Origin: Phormidesmis priestleyi BC1401
GTDB taxonomy: Bacteria; Cyanobacteriota; Cyanobacteriia; Leptolyngbyales; Leptolyngbyaceae
Assembly (NCBI RefSeq): GCF_001650195.1
Contig: NZ_LXYR01000016.1
Coordinates: 1-64,000, forward strand
Direction: 5' to 3'
Length of the DNA: 64,000 bases
Below are positions 45,623 to 54,305 of this stretch, piece after piece. Position 1 is the first letter of the stretch. Each line of letters begins with the position of its first letter. The position numbers and the translations under genes were made by a program. The notes below the pieces were generated by a model. The model had not been told where the DNA came from. It ran no database searches and was given only the letters and a program-made list of their open reading frames with translations.

Positions 45623-46255
45623 ACACTACCACCTGATTTACTAAGTTTATCTTCACGAAACTAAACATTCTGCTCATCCATTAATAGCAGATCTAAAGCT
45701 ACAAAGTACGAAATGGGTGATTGAAAGTGTTATTAGAATATTGGCAGACTTCAAAATAAAAGTTTGATAAGTAGCTAACAAAATGTCAATAGATTTACTC
45801 TCGAATTGATGTTTTTTAGCACTCTGAACAATAAGCTGATTTTTTTAGTTAACTCATCTATCTAGAGAAAGAAATCTTTTGGTGTATAAAGATACTTATA
45901 TAGGTGAGGGCTTATCTAATGCTTATATCGTTCTGGTAGGGGCTAAGTCTGACTTTTCCTGGTTGCTCATTCTCTCTACAAAAACGACGATTTTTCTGAC
46001 AGCATTAAAAGGCACTCACAGCGATCGCTGAAACTAACACTTTCTAACAGTTTGTGTTCCAAATTACCTTTTCTTTCTTTGACATTTAACCTCACGAAGT
46101 CAATAGATGTTGTTAGGAGAAGTCAACCCATCTAAAACTTAGAGTTGGCGATTCTCTCCTCCTAAGAACTGGATCAAGATTGCCTCTGTAGATAGACAGC
46201 AACTCTGAAAAAAGTGCCTAGCATTAATAGTGTAAAGAGTTTTAGGAACTTAACA

Positions 46256-46456
46256 ATGCAAACTCCTTCTGGTACTGATTTACCTCCTGTCTCCACTGAA
46301 TACAACGGCAAAGACCGCAATGCGTTTCTGTTCGGCTGGACTCCTCAAGCCGAGTTGTGGAACGGACGACTTGCCATGCTTGGCTTTCTGGCATACCTGG
46401 TTTGGGATCTAGCTGGCTTTAGCGTGCTGCGCGACTTGCTGCATCTAATCAAATAA
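46256..46456 (+). CDS. High-light-inducible protein (single-helix Hlip)
   Basis: A 66-residue small chlorophyll-binding-like protein. The motif WTPQAELWNGRLAMLGFLAY carries the ExxNGRxAMxGF chlorophyll-binding signature of the LHC superfamily. Hlips protect PSII assembly intermediates and dissipate energy under high light. I start at the ATG at 46256; an in-frame ATG at 46214 would add 14 non-conserved residues. A long AT-rich upstream region fits strong regulation. Confidence 0.88.
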   Translation: MQTPSGTDLPPVSTEYNGKDRNAFLFGWTPQAELWNGRLAMLGFLAYLVWDLAGFSVLRDLLHLIK

Positions 46457-46488
46457 GCGCTTCGCAGGTCGGGCGATCGAGCGCTTTT
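46455..46488 (+). terminator. Terminator of the Hlip gene
   Basis: aagcgct and agcgctt form a 7-bp stem overlapping the stop codon and are followed by TTT. Confidence 0.6.
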
Positions 46489-46514
46489 CAGCCATTCACA
46501 TTAAGTAAGAAAAA

Positions 46515-46552
46515 TAAGGATGATCGGTCTCGGACAAGTCATCCCTTTTTGG
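46515..46552 (-). terminator. Terminator for smpB
   Basis: On the minus strand gggatga and tcatcc form a 6-bp stem, followed by TTATTTTT. It lies between the convergent Hlip and smpB genes. Confidence 0.5.
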
Positions 46553-46615
46553 AGTTTTGTAGCTGATTCAGCAATGCCAGAATTTAGACGATCGAACTGA
46601 CCTAAGCGAACTGTT

Positions 46616-47083
46616 TTAGTAGTTTTTCAACGCTCGCTGCATATCTCGCTGGTCGTCACGCTTTTTGATGTCTTCTCGCTTGTCATAAAGTTTTTTACCC
46701 CGCGCCAAACCGATATCGACCTTCACCCAACCCCGCTTCATAATCATCTTGAGAGGCACGAGCGTTAAGCCTTGCTGCTCTACTCTGCCCAGCAGCTTAC
46801 GGATTTCCTCTCGGTGAAGTAAGAGCTTACGAGTGCGACGAGGATCGTGGTTAAAAAATTGGCTGGCAGTTCGGTGCGGAGAAATATGCACATTCAACAG
46901 CAGCGCTTCCCCATCACGAATTAGGGCAAAGCCATCTCTGAGGTTGACTTTCCCTTCCCGAATCGATTTGACTTCGGTCCCAACTAGCTCAATCCCAGCT
47001 TCATAGGTTTCCAGAATCTCATACTGGAACCGAGCTTGACGGTTGTCGCTAACAATTTTGAAACTTTCGCTCTTTTCACTCAT
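46616..47083 (-). CDS. smpB: SsrA-binding protein SmpB
   Basis: A 155-residue trans-translation factor that delivers tmRNA to stalled ribosomes. The typical order is present: NRQARFQYEILETYEAGIEL, GTEVKSIREGKVNLRDGFA, then the basic C-terminal tail KKLYDKREDIKKRD. Not linked to ssrA in this window. Confidence 0.96.
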   Translation of the reverse strand: MSEKSESFKIVSDNRQARFQYEILETYEAGIELVGTEVKSIREGKVNLRDGFALIRDGEALLLNVHISPHRTASQFFNHDPRRTRKLLLHREEIRKLLGRVEQQGLTLVPLKMIMKRGWVKVDIGLARGKKLYDKREDIKKRDDQRDMQRALKNY

Positions 47084-47510
47084 GCTCTCAGTTTAAACCG
47101 TCAAATCAAAAAAAAATGCCCCTGGAGGTCAGTAGGAGCATTCTCTAAAGAGTGATGAATCAAGGATTAGTACAAGTTTACTATCAAAAGCGGTTTTGTC
47201 AACCCATTTCTAGATTTGATAACTCAGCACGATCGTAGCTTCTTAAACAATTGAGAAAAGTCAATGCTTAGTCCTCACAAATCGTAATTCTAAAGACCCA
47301 CAGACTGTAGCAATTAAGACAATTTAGAACCTTTAAGTCATTCACTATTTGATTAATTCTAAAGAACTTCATCTAAAAATTGAATTCTTTGGAAGTAACT
47401 TGAAGACCCTCATTTATGTCTTTGTTTTTATGTACGCCCTAGTGTCTTAGGTGGAACTGTCCCCTCTTTGTTACTAGGTTCGTCTGTTCACTCACCCAGA
47501 AAAGCTTGTC

Positions 47511-49111
47511 ATGATGCACCGAGCAATGCTCGAAAAAGTTCAGCCTGTCCCACGGCAACGTCAGTCATTCGGTCGATTTTCTAAATGGTTCTCTCCAAGC
47601 TGGTATGCCAAACGGTTGACTCCAAGCTGGCAAGCCTGCATTCCCATTGCACTGACGATCGTGCTGGGGTGGAGCTACGCCGGAATGACCCAAACCCCGC
47701 CGACGCTAGAAAGTATTTCTCAGGCAACTGCCGAACTGAAAGTCGGCATTGACACCATGTGGGTGATGATCGCCGCCATGCTGGTGTTTTTCATGAATGC
47801 TGGATTTTGTAAGCTCGAAACGGGCATGTGTCGCCAGAAAAACGCAGTCAACGTACTGACGAAAAACCTAGTCGTCTTCGCGCTCTCAACCGTGGCATTT
47901 TGGGCGATCGGCTTTGGAATCATGTTCAGCAACAGCAATAGCTTTTTGGGTGCCAGCGGCGGATTTTTCCTGTCGGGTGCAGACAACAGCCCCGCGATCG
48001 GAGATGCCTATCAGGGCATTTTCTCAGCGCTGAACTGGACGGGCGTTCCGCTCGGCGCAAAATTCTTCTTCCAACTCGTATTTGCTGGAACAGCCGCCAC
48101 GATCGTGTCGGGCGCAGTGGCAGAGCGCATCAAATTTCTTGACTTTTTGATCTTCAGCCTGCTGCTGGTCGGAATCGCTTACCCCATCACCGGGCACTGG
48201 ATTTGGGGCGGCGGCTGGCTGGCAGGTTTAGGCTTTTATGACTTTGCTGGCTCGACGGTCGTTCACGCAGTTGGCGGCTGGGCTGCCTTGATGGGAGCCG
48301 CCTTTCTTGGACCCAGAATCGGCAAGTACAACGCAGATGGCTCTGCAAATGCGTTGCCTGCTCACAACATGAGCATTGCCACTCTAGGAGCGCTGATTCT
48401 GTGGCTAGGCTGGTTTGGCTTTAACCCCGGCTCGACGATGGGTGTAGGCAATGGCTCACTGATTGCTCACATTGCGTTGACGACCAACACTGCTGGGGCA
48501 TTTGGGGCACTTGCAGCCACCATCACTGCCTGGGTGGTTTTGGGCAAGCCTGACCTCTCCCTGACCTCTCAATGATTATCAATGGTCTATTGGCAGGATT
48601 GGTTGCAGTGACGGCTCCTTGTGCGTTTGTCAGTGTCACTTCGGCAGCGATTATTGGCACGATCGGGGGCATCTTAGTTGGGTTTGCCGTGGGCTTTTTT
48701 GACAAGCTGCACATTGACGATCCGGTTGGTGCGGTTTCTGTTCACTTGGTTAATGGCGTTTGGGGCACGTTAGCGCTTGGTTTGTTTAGTCAAGCTGGAC
48801 AGTTTGGGGCGGCACCTGCACCCGCCGCCGGACTGTTGTTCGGGGGCGGCATCGGTCAGCTTTGGATACAGTTTTTAGGAACCATTTCTGTGGGCGGGGC
48901 TACCGTTTTGCTATCTAGCATTTTCTGGTTTGCGCTCAAGGCGACTTTGGGCATTCGTGTCAGCGCTGAGGAGGAGTTTGAAGGGTTGGACATTGGCGAA
49001 CACGGGATGGAGGCATACGCAGGCTTCGCGAAAGATACGTCAGGAATGTCTTCGAGCCGAGCGAATGTTTCGTCTGGCGACATCTCAAATGTGACAAATC
49101 CTTACCCATAA
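47511..49111 (+). pseudogene. amt: Ammonium transporter gene split by an 11-bp tandem duplication
   Basis: An Amt-family permease in two frames. The first frame (47511-48575, 354 residues) contains the early and middle helices (MNAGFCKLETGMCRQKN, GHWIWGGGWLAGLGFYDF, GWFGFNPGS). The second (48572-49111, 179 residues) holds the last helices from [17 protein letters not shown] to the conserved end [20 protein letters not shown]. The break coincides with a perfect tandem copy of cctgacctctc (48549-48559 and 48560-48570). Removing one copy restores [12 protein letters not shown] in one frame. The stop and the next ATG overlap as ATGA, so some reinitiation is conceivable. A second, intact amt follows. 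Confidence 0.88.
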
Positions 49112-49169
49112 GAGATTCCTAAGCCTGAGGAGAATTGAAAAGAGCAGATTTTTGGCTCATCAAGTCAGA

Positions 49170-49204
49170 AAGGGGAGTATGGTTCGACGACTTATACTCC
49201 CCTT
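49170..49204 (+). terminator. Hairpin after the split amt gene
   Basis: aaggggagtat and atactcccctt form a perfect 11-bp stem. Only a weak T-rich stretch follows, so it may be a terminator or an mRNA stabiliser. Confidence 0.55.
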
Positions 49205-49316
49205 CCGTCGTTGTTTGAGCGAAATTCATTTGACTAAGTGACCCAACGATTCTTTCAATAAACTCTTTTCTAAAGAGGTGTAAAAAAGGTAACAGTCGGT
49301 TGATAAAAATGAAAAA

Positions 49317-49330
49317 GTATTTAGCTATAC
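49317..49330 (+). promoter_or_regulatory. Putative NtcA-binding site
   Basis: GTA, eight bases, TAC: an exact match to the NtcA consensus GTAN8TAC, about 100 bases before the intact amt. NtcA activates amt genes under nitrogen limitation in cyanobacteria. No clear -10 box was seen at the usual 22-base distance, so the call is tentative. Confidence 0.55.
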
Positions 49331-49426
49331 AGAATTAAGTGGTGTAAAGCTGTGGAATTCAATCATATCAATTAAGTTCGGTCTATTGCCGAATTAGAGT
49401 TCTTGGCGTTGAAGGTTGAAAGTCTA

Positions 49427-50848
49427 GTGTTGAATAAAATCTTAATGACGGGGCTGGCAGCGTTAGCACTGCTGAATGGTCCTTTAATTTCAAGTGCCTT
49501 GGCTGCTGACGATCCGATCAAAGCAGCGACAGATGCGGCAGCAGCGGCTCAAGTTTCGGGAGACACGGGATTCATGCTGATCTCGGCAGCCCTCGTGCTG
49601 TTGATGACTCCTGGGCTTGCCTTTTTCTATGGTGGCTTTGTCAGAACGCGCAACGTCCTCAACACCATGATGATGAGCTTCATTCTCATGGGCATTGTGG
49701 GCACTTCGTGGATCTTGTGGGGCTATAGCCTCGCGTTTGCACCCGGAACTCCGTTCATTGGGGGCTTGCAGTGGTTGTTCTTAAATGGGGTCGGGCTAGA
49801 AACCACTGACTACCTGAAAGGTACTCCACCCGATGCAGTCGTGTCTTATGCGGCGACGATTCCTCACCAAACATTCATGATTTATCAGGCGATGTTTGCC
49901 ATCATCACCCCAGCGCTGATTTCTGGGGCGATCGTCGAGCGCGTTAGCTTCAAGGCTTACTTCTGGTTTATTGTGCTTTGGTCGAGCATTCTTTACCCGA
50001 TTTTTGCTCACATGGTTTGGGCAAAAGGCGGCTTCCTCGGCTTGTATGGCGGCATAAATGCCCTCGACTTTGCAGGCGGAACGGTCGTACACATCAGTTC
50101 GGGTGTGTCGGCATTGGTAGCGGCTTGGGTGATTGGTCCTCGCAAAACCTATCCGGATCAACCTGCTGCACCGCACAACGTCCCCTTCATTTTGCTGGGT
50201 GCAGGCTTGCTGTGGTTTGGCTGGTTTGGCTTTAATGGAGGAAGCGCACTGGCTTCTGGCGCATTGGCAACGGTGGCGTTTGTGGCGACTAACACGGCGG
50301 CGGCGGCAGCAGCGCTCGTGTGGGTGATTTTAGAATGGGTGCTGCGAGGCAAACCTACAGCAGTTGGCATCGCGACAGGTGCGGTTGCAGGGCTAGTGGG
50401 CATTACGCCTGCCGCAGGGTTTGTAACCCCCGTTGCCGCAATTTTGATTGGTGCGATCACGGCAACGGCTTGTTTCTTTGCAGTTAGCTTTAAGGCAAAA
50501 ATCCAGTTTGACGACTCTCTCGACACCTTCCCAATTCACGGGGTTGGCGGAACAGTAGGCGCAATTTTGACTGGACTTTTTGCAACCAAGGCGGTTAACT
50601 CTGCGGGCGGCGATGGGTTGTTTTATGGCAATCCGGGTCAACTGGGGACTCAGCTAATTGCGATCGTGATTACCTACGCTATTGCAGGAATCGGCACGTT
50701 TGTGATTCTCAAGGCTCTCGATGCCACGATCGGGCTGCGAGTGAATCCTGATGTTGAGTTGCAGGGTGTTGATATCAGTGAACACGGCGAGGAAGGCTAT
50801 GGCGAGGAATTCTCTTCTGGCTTTGGTTTGACTCGTAGCGAATCTTAA
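49427..50848 (+). CDS. amt: Ammonium transporter, intact
   Basis: A roughly 473-residue Amt permease with a cleavable-looking N-terminus (LAALALLNGPLISSALA) and eleven helices. Conserved segments include GLAFFYGGFVRTRNVLN, the pore-lining histidine regions in DFAGGTVVHISSG and DTFPIHGVGGTVGAI, and GWFGFNGGSALASG. Start uncertain: GTG at 49427, TTG at 49403 or ATG at 49445. It follows the broken amt and is preceded by a perfect NtcA consensus, so it is probably the functional nitrogen-regulated copy. Confidence 0.92.
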   Translation: MLNKILMTGLAALALLNGPLISSALAADDPIKAATDAAAAAQVSGDTGFMLISAALVLLMTPGLAFFYGGFVRTRNVLNTMMMSFILMGIVGTSWILWGYSLAFAPGTPFIGGLQWLFLNGVGLETTDYLKGTPPDAVVSYAATIPHQTFMIYQAMFAIITPALISGAIVERVSFKAYFWFIVLWSSILYPIFAHMVWAKGGFLGLYGGINALDFAGGTVVHISSGVSALVAAWVIGPRKTYPDQPAAPHNVPFILLGAGLLWFGWFGFNGGSALASGALATVAFVATNTAAAAAALVWVILEWVLRGKPTAVGIATGAVAGLVGITPAAGFVTPVAAILIGAITATACFFAVSFKAKIQFDDSLDTFPIHGVGGTVGAILTGLFATKAVNSAGGDGLFYGNPGQLGTQLIAIVITYAIAGIGTFVILKALDATIGLRVNPDVELQGVDISEHGEEGYGEEFSSGFGLTRSES

Positions 50849-50881
50849 AAAGTCTGGTTTTCGAGAAGGTGAATGATTAAA

Positions 50882-50926
50882 ATCAAAGGCTCCCAATTCG
50901 TTGAAATCGGGAGCCTTTGATGATTT
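50882..50926. terminator. Strong bidirectional terminator after amt
   Basis: atcaaaggctccc and gggagcctttgat form a perfect 13-bp stem followed by gattttaaa. It separates amt from the convergent small genes on the minus strand. Confidence 0.82.
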
Positions 50927-50934
50927 TAAAGAGG

Positions 50935-51069
50935 TTATTTGCCTCTTGCTTTTTCTTGTCGTCGGCGATCGCGCCAATCATTTAAGGTCAGGTAGGCAAT
51001 TCCCCCTGTGACGCTGATTAGCAACACAAACGCAACAATCACGAGAACGCTAAATTCTGTCGATTCCAC
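50935..51069 (-). CDS. 44-residue single-helix membrane protein next to petN
   Basis: Too short for ordinary gene finders. It starts with GTG at 51069 and reads MESTEFSVLVIVAFVLLISV, then TGGIAYLTLNDWRDRRRQEK. One transmembrane helix is followed by a strongly basic tail, the usual look of a small thylakoid protein. It resembles uncharacterised cyanobacterial PSII-associated miniproteins (Psb35-like is a guess). It lies 18 bases downstream of petN on the same strand, so co-transcription is likely. Confidence 0.6.
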   Translation of the reverse strand: MESTEFSVLVIVAFVLLISVTGGIAYLTLNDWRDRRRQEKARGK

Positions 51070-51087
51070 AATGCCCCCACACGGTAA

Positions 51088-51177
51088 TTAGAAGCCGTTG
51101 CGACCCCAGATGACCATTGAAATTGAGAATGTAAACACAGCCAGCATTGAAACCCAACCCAAAGTCAAAATATCCAT
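51088..51177 (-). CDS. petN: Cytochrome b6f subunit PetN
   Basis: A 29-residue single-helix subunit. The sequence [20 protein letters not shown] and the ending MVIWGRNGF are typical of PetN, an essential subunit of the b6f dimer. It stands upstream of the 44-residue membrane protein gene. Confidence 0.94.
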   Translation of the reverse strand: MDILTLGWVSMLAVFTFSISMVIWGRNGF

Positions 51178-51274
51178 AGCTTCGATAGTAAAAACATTAC
51201 GAAAGGATGCTAATCACTATCATAATTCAAAGGCGTGATAGCTTTACCTTGGGTTTGAGAATCGTCCGCGCAGC

Positions 51275-51724
51275 ATGAATTCAGACATGACGTTTGTAGA
51301 GCGAATTGAGTCAATCAAGGCGGGAGTAGTAGCATCGCTAGCGGTGGCGATCGCGTTCACGGGTGCATCTTTGATCAATCGCCTAATTTTGGCAACTCGG
51401 TTTGAGCCGTTGTCAAGTCTGCAAACGGCAGATGGGATTAGTTTTTTAGTGAGTGGCGCGATCGCGGTGATTGCAGGCGTGTTGTTTGGCATCACCTACC
51501 GCTATGTAATTCGGCAAGACCAAAACTCACATCTCAAATCGGGTGTAGTTTTGGCGTTTGGGCTGGTGCGCGGGTTGGCGCAGATTGATGTGGGTGTGAT
51601 GACGCAGGGCGTTTTGTTGCCATTTGTGGTGATGGCACTAGAGAGTATTTTGCTGTTTGCGATCGCGCGTGTGGTGCTCGATCGAACGATGAGCAATGGC
51701 TGGGTCAGACCCTTCAAGTCTTGA
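51275..51724 (+). CDS. Conserved cyanobacterial membrane protein
   Basis: A 149-residue protein with about four hydrophobic helices (about 13-35, 50-72, 85-103 and 108-130) and a short cytoplasmic start. ITYRYVIRQDQNSHLKSGVV is the most polar loop and GLVRGLAQIDVG is notable. I recall similar unnamed proteins in cyanobacteria but no function. Divergent from petN. Confidence 0.72.
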   Translation: MNSDMTFVERIESIKAGVVASLAVAIAFTGASLINRLILATRFEPLSSLQTADGISFLVSGAIAVIAGVLFGITYRYVIRQDQNSHLKSGVVLAFGLVRGLAQIDVGVMTQGVLLPFVVMALESILLFAIARVVLDRTMSNGWVRPFKS

Positions 51725-51812
51725 GCAGATTGTGGTCTAGCTCAAGCTTTTGATAGTCCCATATCGTAAAGGACAGAGAAAAAGATTGTCTGAGATGGCT
51801 CAACTTTGCCCT

Positions 51813-52475
51813 TTAAGGAGTGAATTCCTCAAAGGGGGCAGGGCTATAGGTCATAGCACGATCGAGCGCTGAGAGAGTTTTATCGTTCGCCCGATCGCTA
51901 TTCACACAACGGCAAACCAGTTGAGCCACGTCTGCCCGGTGAATGCTTCCGGCAATTTTGGGATCTTCGGTGAGGACACCATTTCCAGTCGCGGGTTCAG
52001 ATTTCAGTCCGCCGGGTCGAATAATGGTGTAGGTTAAGCCACTGGCGATTAGATGCTGTTCGGCTTTTTCTTTTTCTGCCAATACGTCTTTTAACGCTGC
52101 AAACGCCTGAGGAGGAAGAGCCGCTGCACTCTCGCCACTGCCGATCGAGGTGATTAAAATAAATCGCTTCACGCCCGCTTTGACGGCAGCATCAATCAAA
52201 TTTTGGTTGCCTTTGTAGTCGGAGCGCTCTCCGTCTTGGGGCTTGCCTCCGATCGTGCTAATCACGAGGTCGATCGGGCTTCCTGACATCGCTTGAGTAA
52301 TTTGTTCAGGATTTAAGGCATCTCCGATCGCCGTTTCAACGCCCATTGTCTGCAATTCAGCCGCTACCGATTCTGATCTCACAAAGGCTTTGACGGTGTG
52401 ATTTTGAGCCAGCAGCCCGTTGAGAATTTCTCGTCCAACCCCCTGACTGGCTCCGGCTAAAAAAACGTGTGACAT
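51813..52475 (-). CDS. NAD(P)-binding atypical SDR (NmrA-like)
   Basis: A 220-residue Rossmann-fold protein. The dinucleotide-binding motif is FLAGASQGVGREI at the start, and an atypical SDR core follows (LVISTIGGKPQDGE; SIGSGESAAALPPQ; TIIRPGGLKSEPATG). It lacks the classical YxxxK dyad. I choose the ATG at 52475; an upstream in-frame start would add 18 unconserved residues. The substrate is unknown. Confidence 0.85.
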   Translation of the reverse strand: MSHVFLAGASQGVGREILNGLLAQNHTVKAFVRSESVAAELQTMGVETAIGDALNPEQITQAMSGSPIDLVISTIGGKPQDGERSDYKGNQNLIDAAVKAGVKRFILITSIGSGESAAALPPQAFAALKDVLAEKEKAEQHLIASGLTYTIIRPGGLKSEPATGNGVLTEDPKIAGSIHRADVAQLVCRCVNSDRANDKTLSALDRAMTYSPAPFEEFTP

Positions 52476-52677
52476 AGTTGGGTTTCTGGGATTAGTGGTT
52501 ATTAAACTTTTGCGGAGAGTGGTCAGCAAACTCGCGAGATCACTTATTCTTAATCAACAGGGCATCTAGATCGGAAATCAAACCTGATCTAGGTAGAGAA
52601 AGCCGTCTACTAAAATTGATTGTCTCTGGTTAGATTAAGGAAGACCGATCGTGACTTTGAGTTTATAGGAGTTTGCT

Positions 52678-53061
52678 GTGAACCAGAACAGCCTCAACAA
52701 TCTTCAATTAAGTATTACTGGCTTTGGGCGCATTTTAACCATTATTGGGTTTGCGTGGTTATTGGCGGCGCTGGGGCTGGGCTGGTTAGTCAAGTCGTTT
52801 TTTGTGCTGCTGGCACTGCTGATGCTTGCTCCGATCGTGGCGTTTTTGGGTTTTCGCTGGTGGTTGCGAAAAAATGTCGTGCAGGATGCTTGTCCGGTTT
52901 GCAGTCATGAATCTACGGGCTTTAATGGGGCGGCGATTCAGTGCCCTAACTGCGGAGAAGCCTTGCAGGTCGAACACGGACACTTTAAGCGAATGACGCT
53001 GGCGGGTACGATCGATGTCGATGCGGTTGAGGTCTCGGCAACCACGATCGACGATGGTTAA
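52678..53061 (+). CDS. Membrane protein with C-terminal zinc ribbon
   Basis: A 127-residue protein with two adjacent helices (about 17-60) and a cytoplasmic zinc ribbon: CPVCSHES and CPNCGEAL (two CX2C pairs). It starts with GTG at 52678. Function unknown; such membrane-anchored zinc ribbons are frequent small proteins in cyanobacteria. Confidence 0.72.
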   Translation: MNQNSLNNLQLSITGFGRILTIIGFAWLLAALGLGWLVKSFFVLLALLMLAPIVAFLGFRWWLRKNVVQDACPVCSHESTGFNGAAIQCPNCGEALQVEHGHFKRMTLAGTIDVDAVEVSATTIDDG

Positions 53062-53177
53062 ACCCAACTTATGCCGCTTGCGTTACGGGTGGTGATATCC
53101 GTTCGCAATTGATCGGTCAGCGTTATGCTGGTCGAAAGCAATTAGTAGGGCAACTGTTTGAGAGATCTGTGACAGTT

Positions 53178-53660
53178 ATGCATTTTGAACTAGCATCCGA
53201 TGAGCATAATTATATGCTTGCAGCAGAGAGCCAGTTTAGCCGCCTTGAGGAGCGAACCTGTCGCCCGATCCTCAACGGTAAGCGAGTTCCTCGAAGCAAT
53301 GAGGTTGTCACGTTTTCATTCGGGATGGATGGAATTGATGAACTGGTCGGACGGTTTGAATATTTTGATATCAACGCTCGTAATCAATCTGCTGAGTTTG
53401 GCTACTCGGTCAATTCCAAATTTAGACGACGAGGAATCGGTACAAAAATGCTGCTCACAGCCATCACTCATCTGTTTTCAACAACAACCCTAAATAAGTT
53501 ATATTGTCAAACCGCTGCATTTAACACTGCATCGATCAGGCTACTTGAGAAACTAAATTTCCATCAAGATGGAGTATTGCGAGAACACCATGAATTAGAT
53601 GGAGAACTCTGGGACGACTGTATCTATAGCGTCCTGCGGCGTGAGTGGAGAGAAATATAA
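53178..53660 (+). CDS. GNAT-family N-acetyltransferase (RimJ/RimL type)
   Basis: About 160 residues. The acetyl-CoA motif A is SKFRRRGIGTKMLLTAITHL, and LYCQTAAFNTASIRLLEKLNF (split here at LE-KLNF) matches the RimJ/RimL-type motif B. The final LDGELWDDCIYSVLRREW is characteristic. I start at the ATG at 53178; the frame also opens with an ATG- or ATT-like start at 53109. The substrate is not predictable. Confidence 0.82.
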   Translation: MHFELASDEHNYMLAAESQFSRLEERTCRPILNGKRVPRSNEVVTFSFGMDGIDELVGRFEYFDINARNQSAEFGYSVNSKFRRRGIGTKMLLTAITHLFSTTTLNKLYCQTAAFNTASIRLLEKLNFHQDGVLREHHELDGELWDDCIYSVLRREWREI

Positions 53661-53682
53661 ATATGACAATATTGATTTTGCG

Positions 53683-53997
53683 TTAATCGTCGTCTTCCAT
53701 CCGAGCAACCACAACTGCACAAAAGGCAAATGCTAAAACGATCGGCATCGGTGACTCGAAGAAATAGCCCGAAGCGGCAGCGACGATCGTGCTAACCACG
53801 GCGGATAGACCCCAGACTCGTTCGCTAACGGTGAGTCCTCGTTCGGCTTTGATGGCTCTTAACACTTGAGTTGGAATCGGCACGGGCATGACTGCATTGG
53901 GAGGAAATGCCCAATAGCCCGATCGCTCTCGAAACCAGTCTGTCCATCCGTTGTCTTGGCACCAGTCAGAAATCCATTGTTCGCAATAATGATTCAT
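53683..53997 (-). CDS. Conserved hypothetical protein with a membrane hairpin
   Basis: A 104-residue protein. A Trp-rich start (CEQWISDWCQDNGWTDWF, then WAFPPNAVMPVPIP) is followed by a hydrophobic C-terminal segment (about 62-98) of one or two helices. I recall similar small cyanobacterial proteins; function unknown. Convergent with the GNAT gene. The gap 53998-54305 holds nothing recognisable. Confidence 0.65.
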   Translation of the reverse strand: MNHYCEQWISDWCQDNGWTDWFRERSGYWAFPPNAVMPVPIPTQVLRAIKAERGLTVSERVWGLSAVVSTIVAAASGYFFESPMPIVLAFAFCAVVVARMEDDD

Positions 53998-54305
53998 ATC
54001 TAAATTGAAAGAAGTAGTAGGTTCGGAAGACTAAAATTCAGGTCGCTTGCAGGAACTAAGCGAGAAGGCTAAAACTTTTTTGATAGTTGAAATATTTAGA
54101 GAGGTTGCTTTGAATGTGAGAGAGTCGCTAGTGACTCAGAAAGTCTCGCATTCTTCAATACGTTCGTGAACCAATGAAAATGCCAAATTCGATACCGCTA
54201 TTCCACTGACGATAGCAGAGCTAACTCTGTGATGGGTGCCAAAGACAATAAAGTTTACTTTCTTACCCTTCTGTGAAATCTTCTGTAACGTGCTGTTTCA
54301 CTGCG

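Noticed and set aside
45623-46255. Hidden small gene or RNA in the 630-base AT-rich gap
   Set aside because: No frame with coding character, no tRNA or known RNA signature could be read; probably the regulatory region of the Hlip gene.
47307-47320. NtcA site before the split amt (GTA-N8-GAC)
   Set aside because: Only one half-site matches fully, and no -10 box was seen at the right distance.
47084-47510. Small RNA gene in the gap between smpB and amt
   Set aside because: A weak hairpin near 47115-47145 (aatgcccct with aggagcatt, one mismatch) is present, but nothing else supports an RNA gene.
48572-49111. Independent 179-residue gene
   Set aside because: It is the C-terminal third of an Amt transporter in the shifted frame and begins exactly at the duplication.
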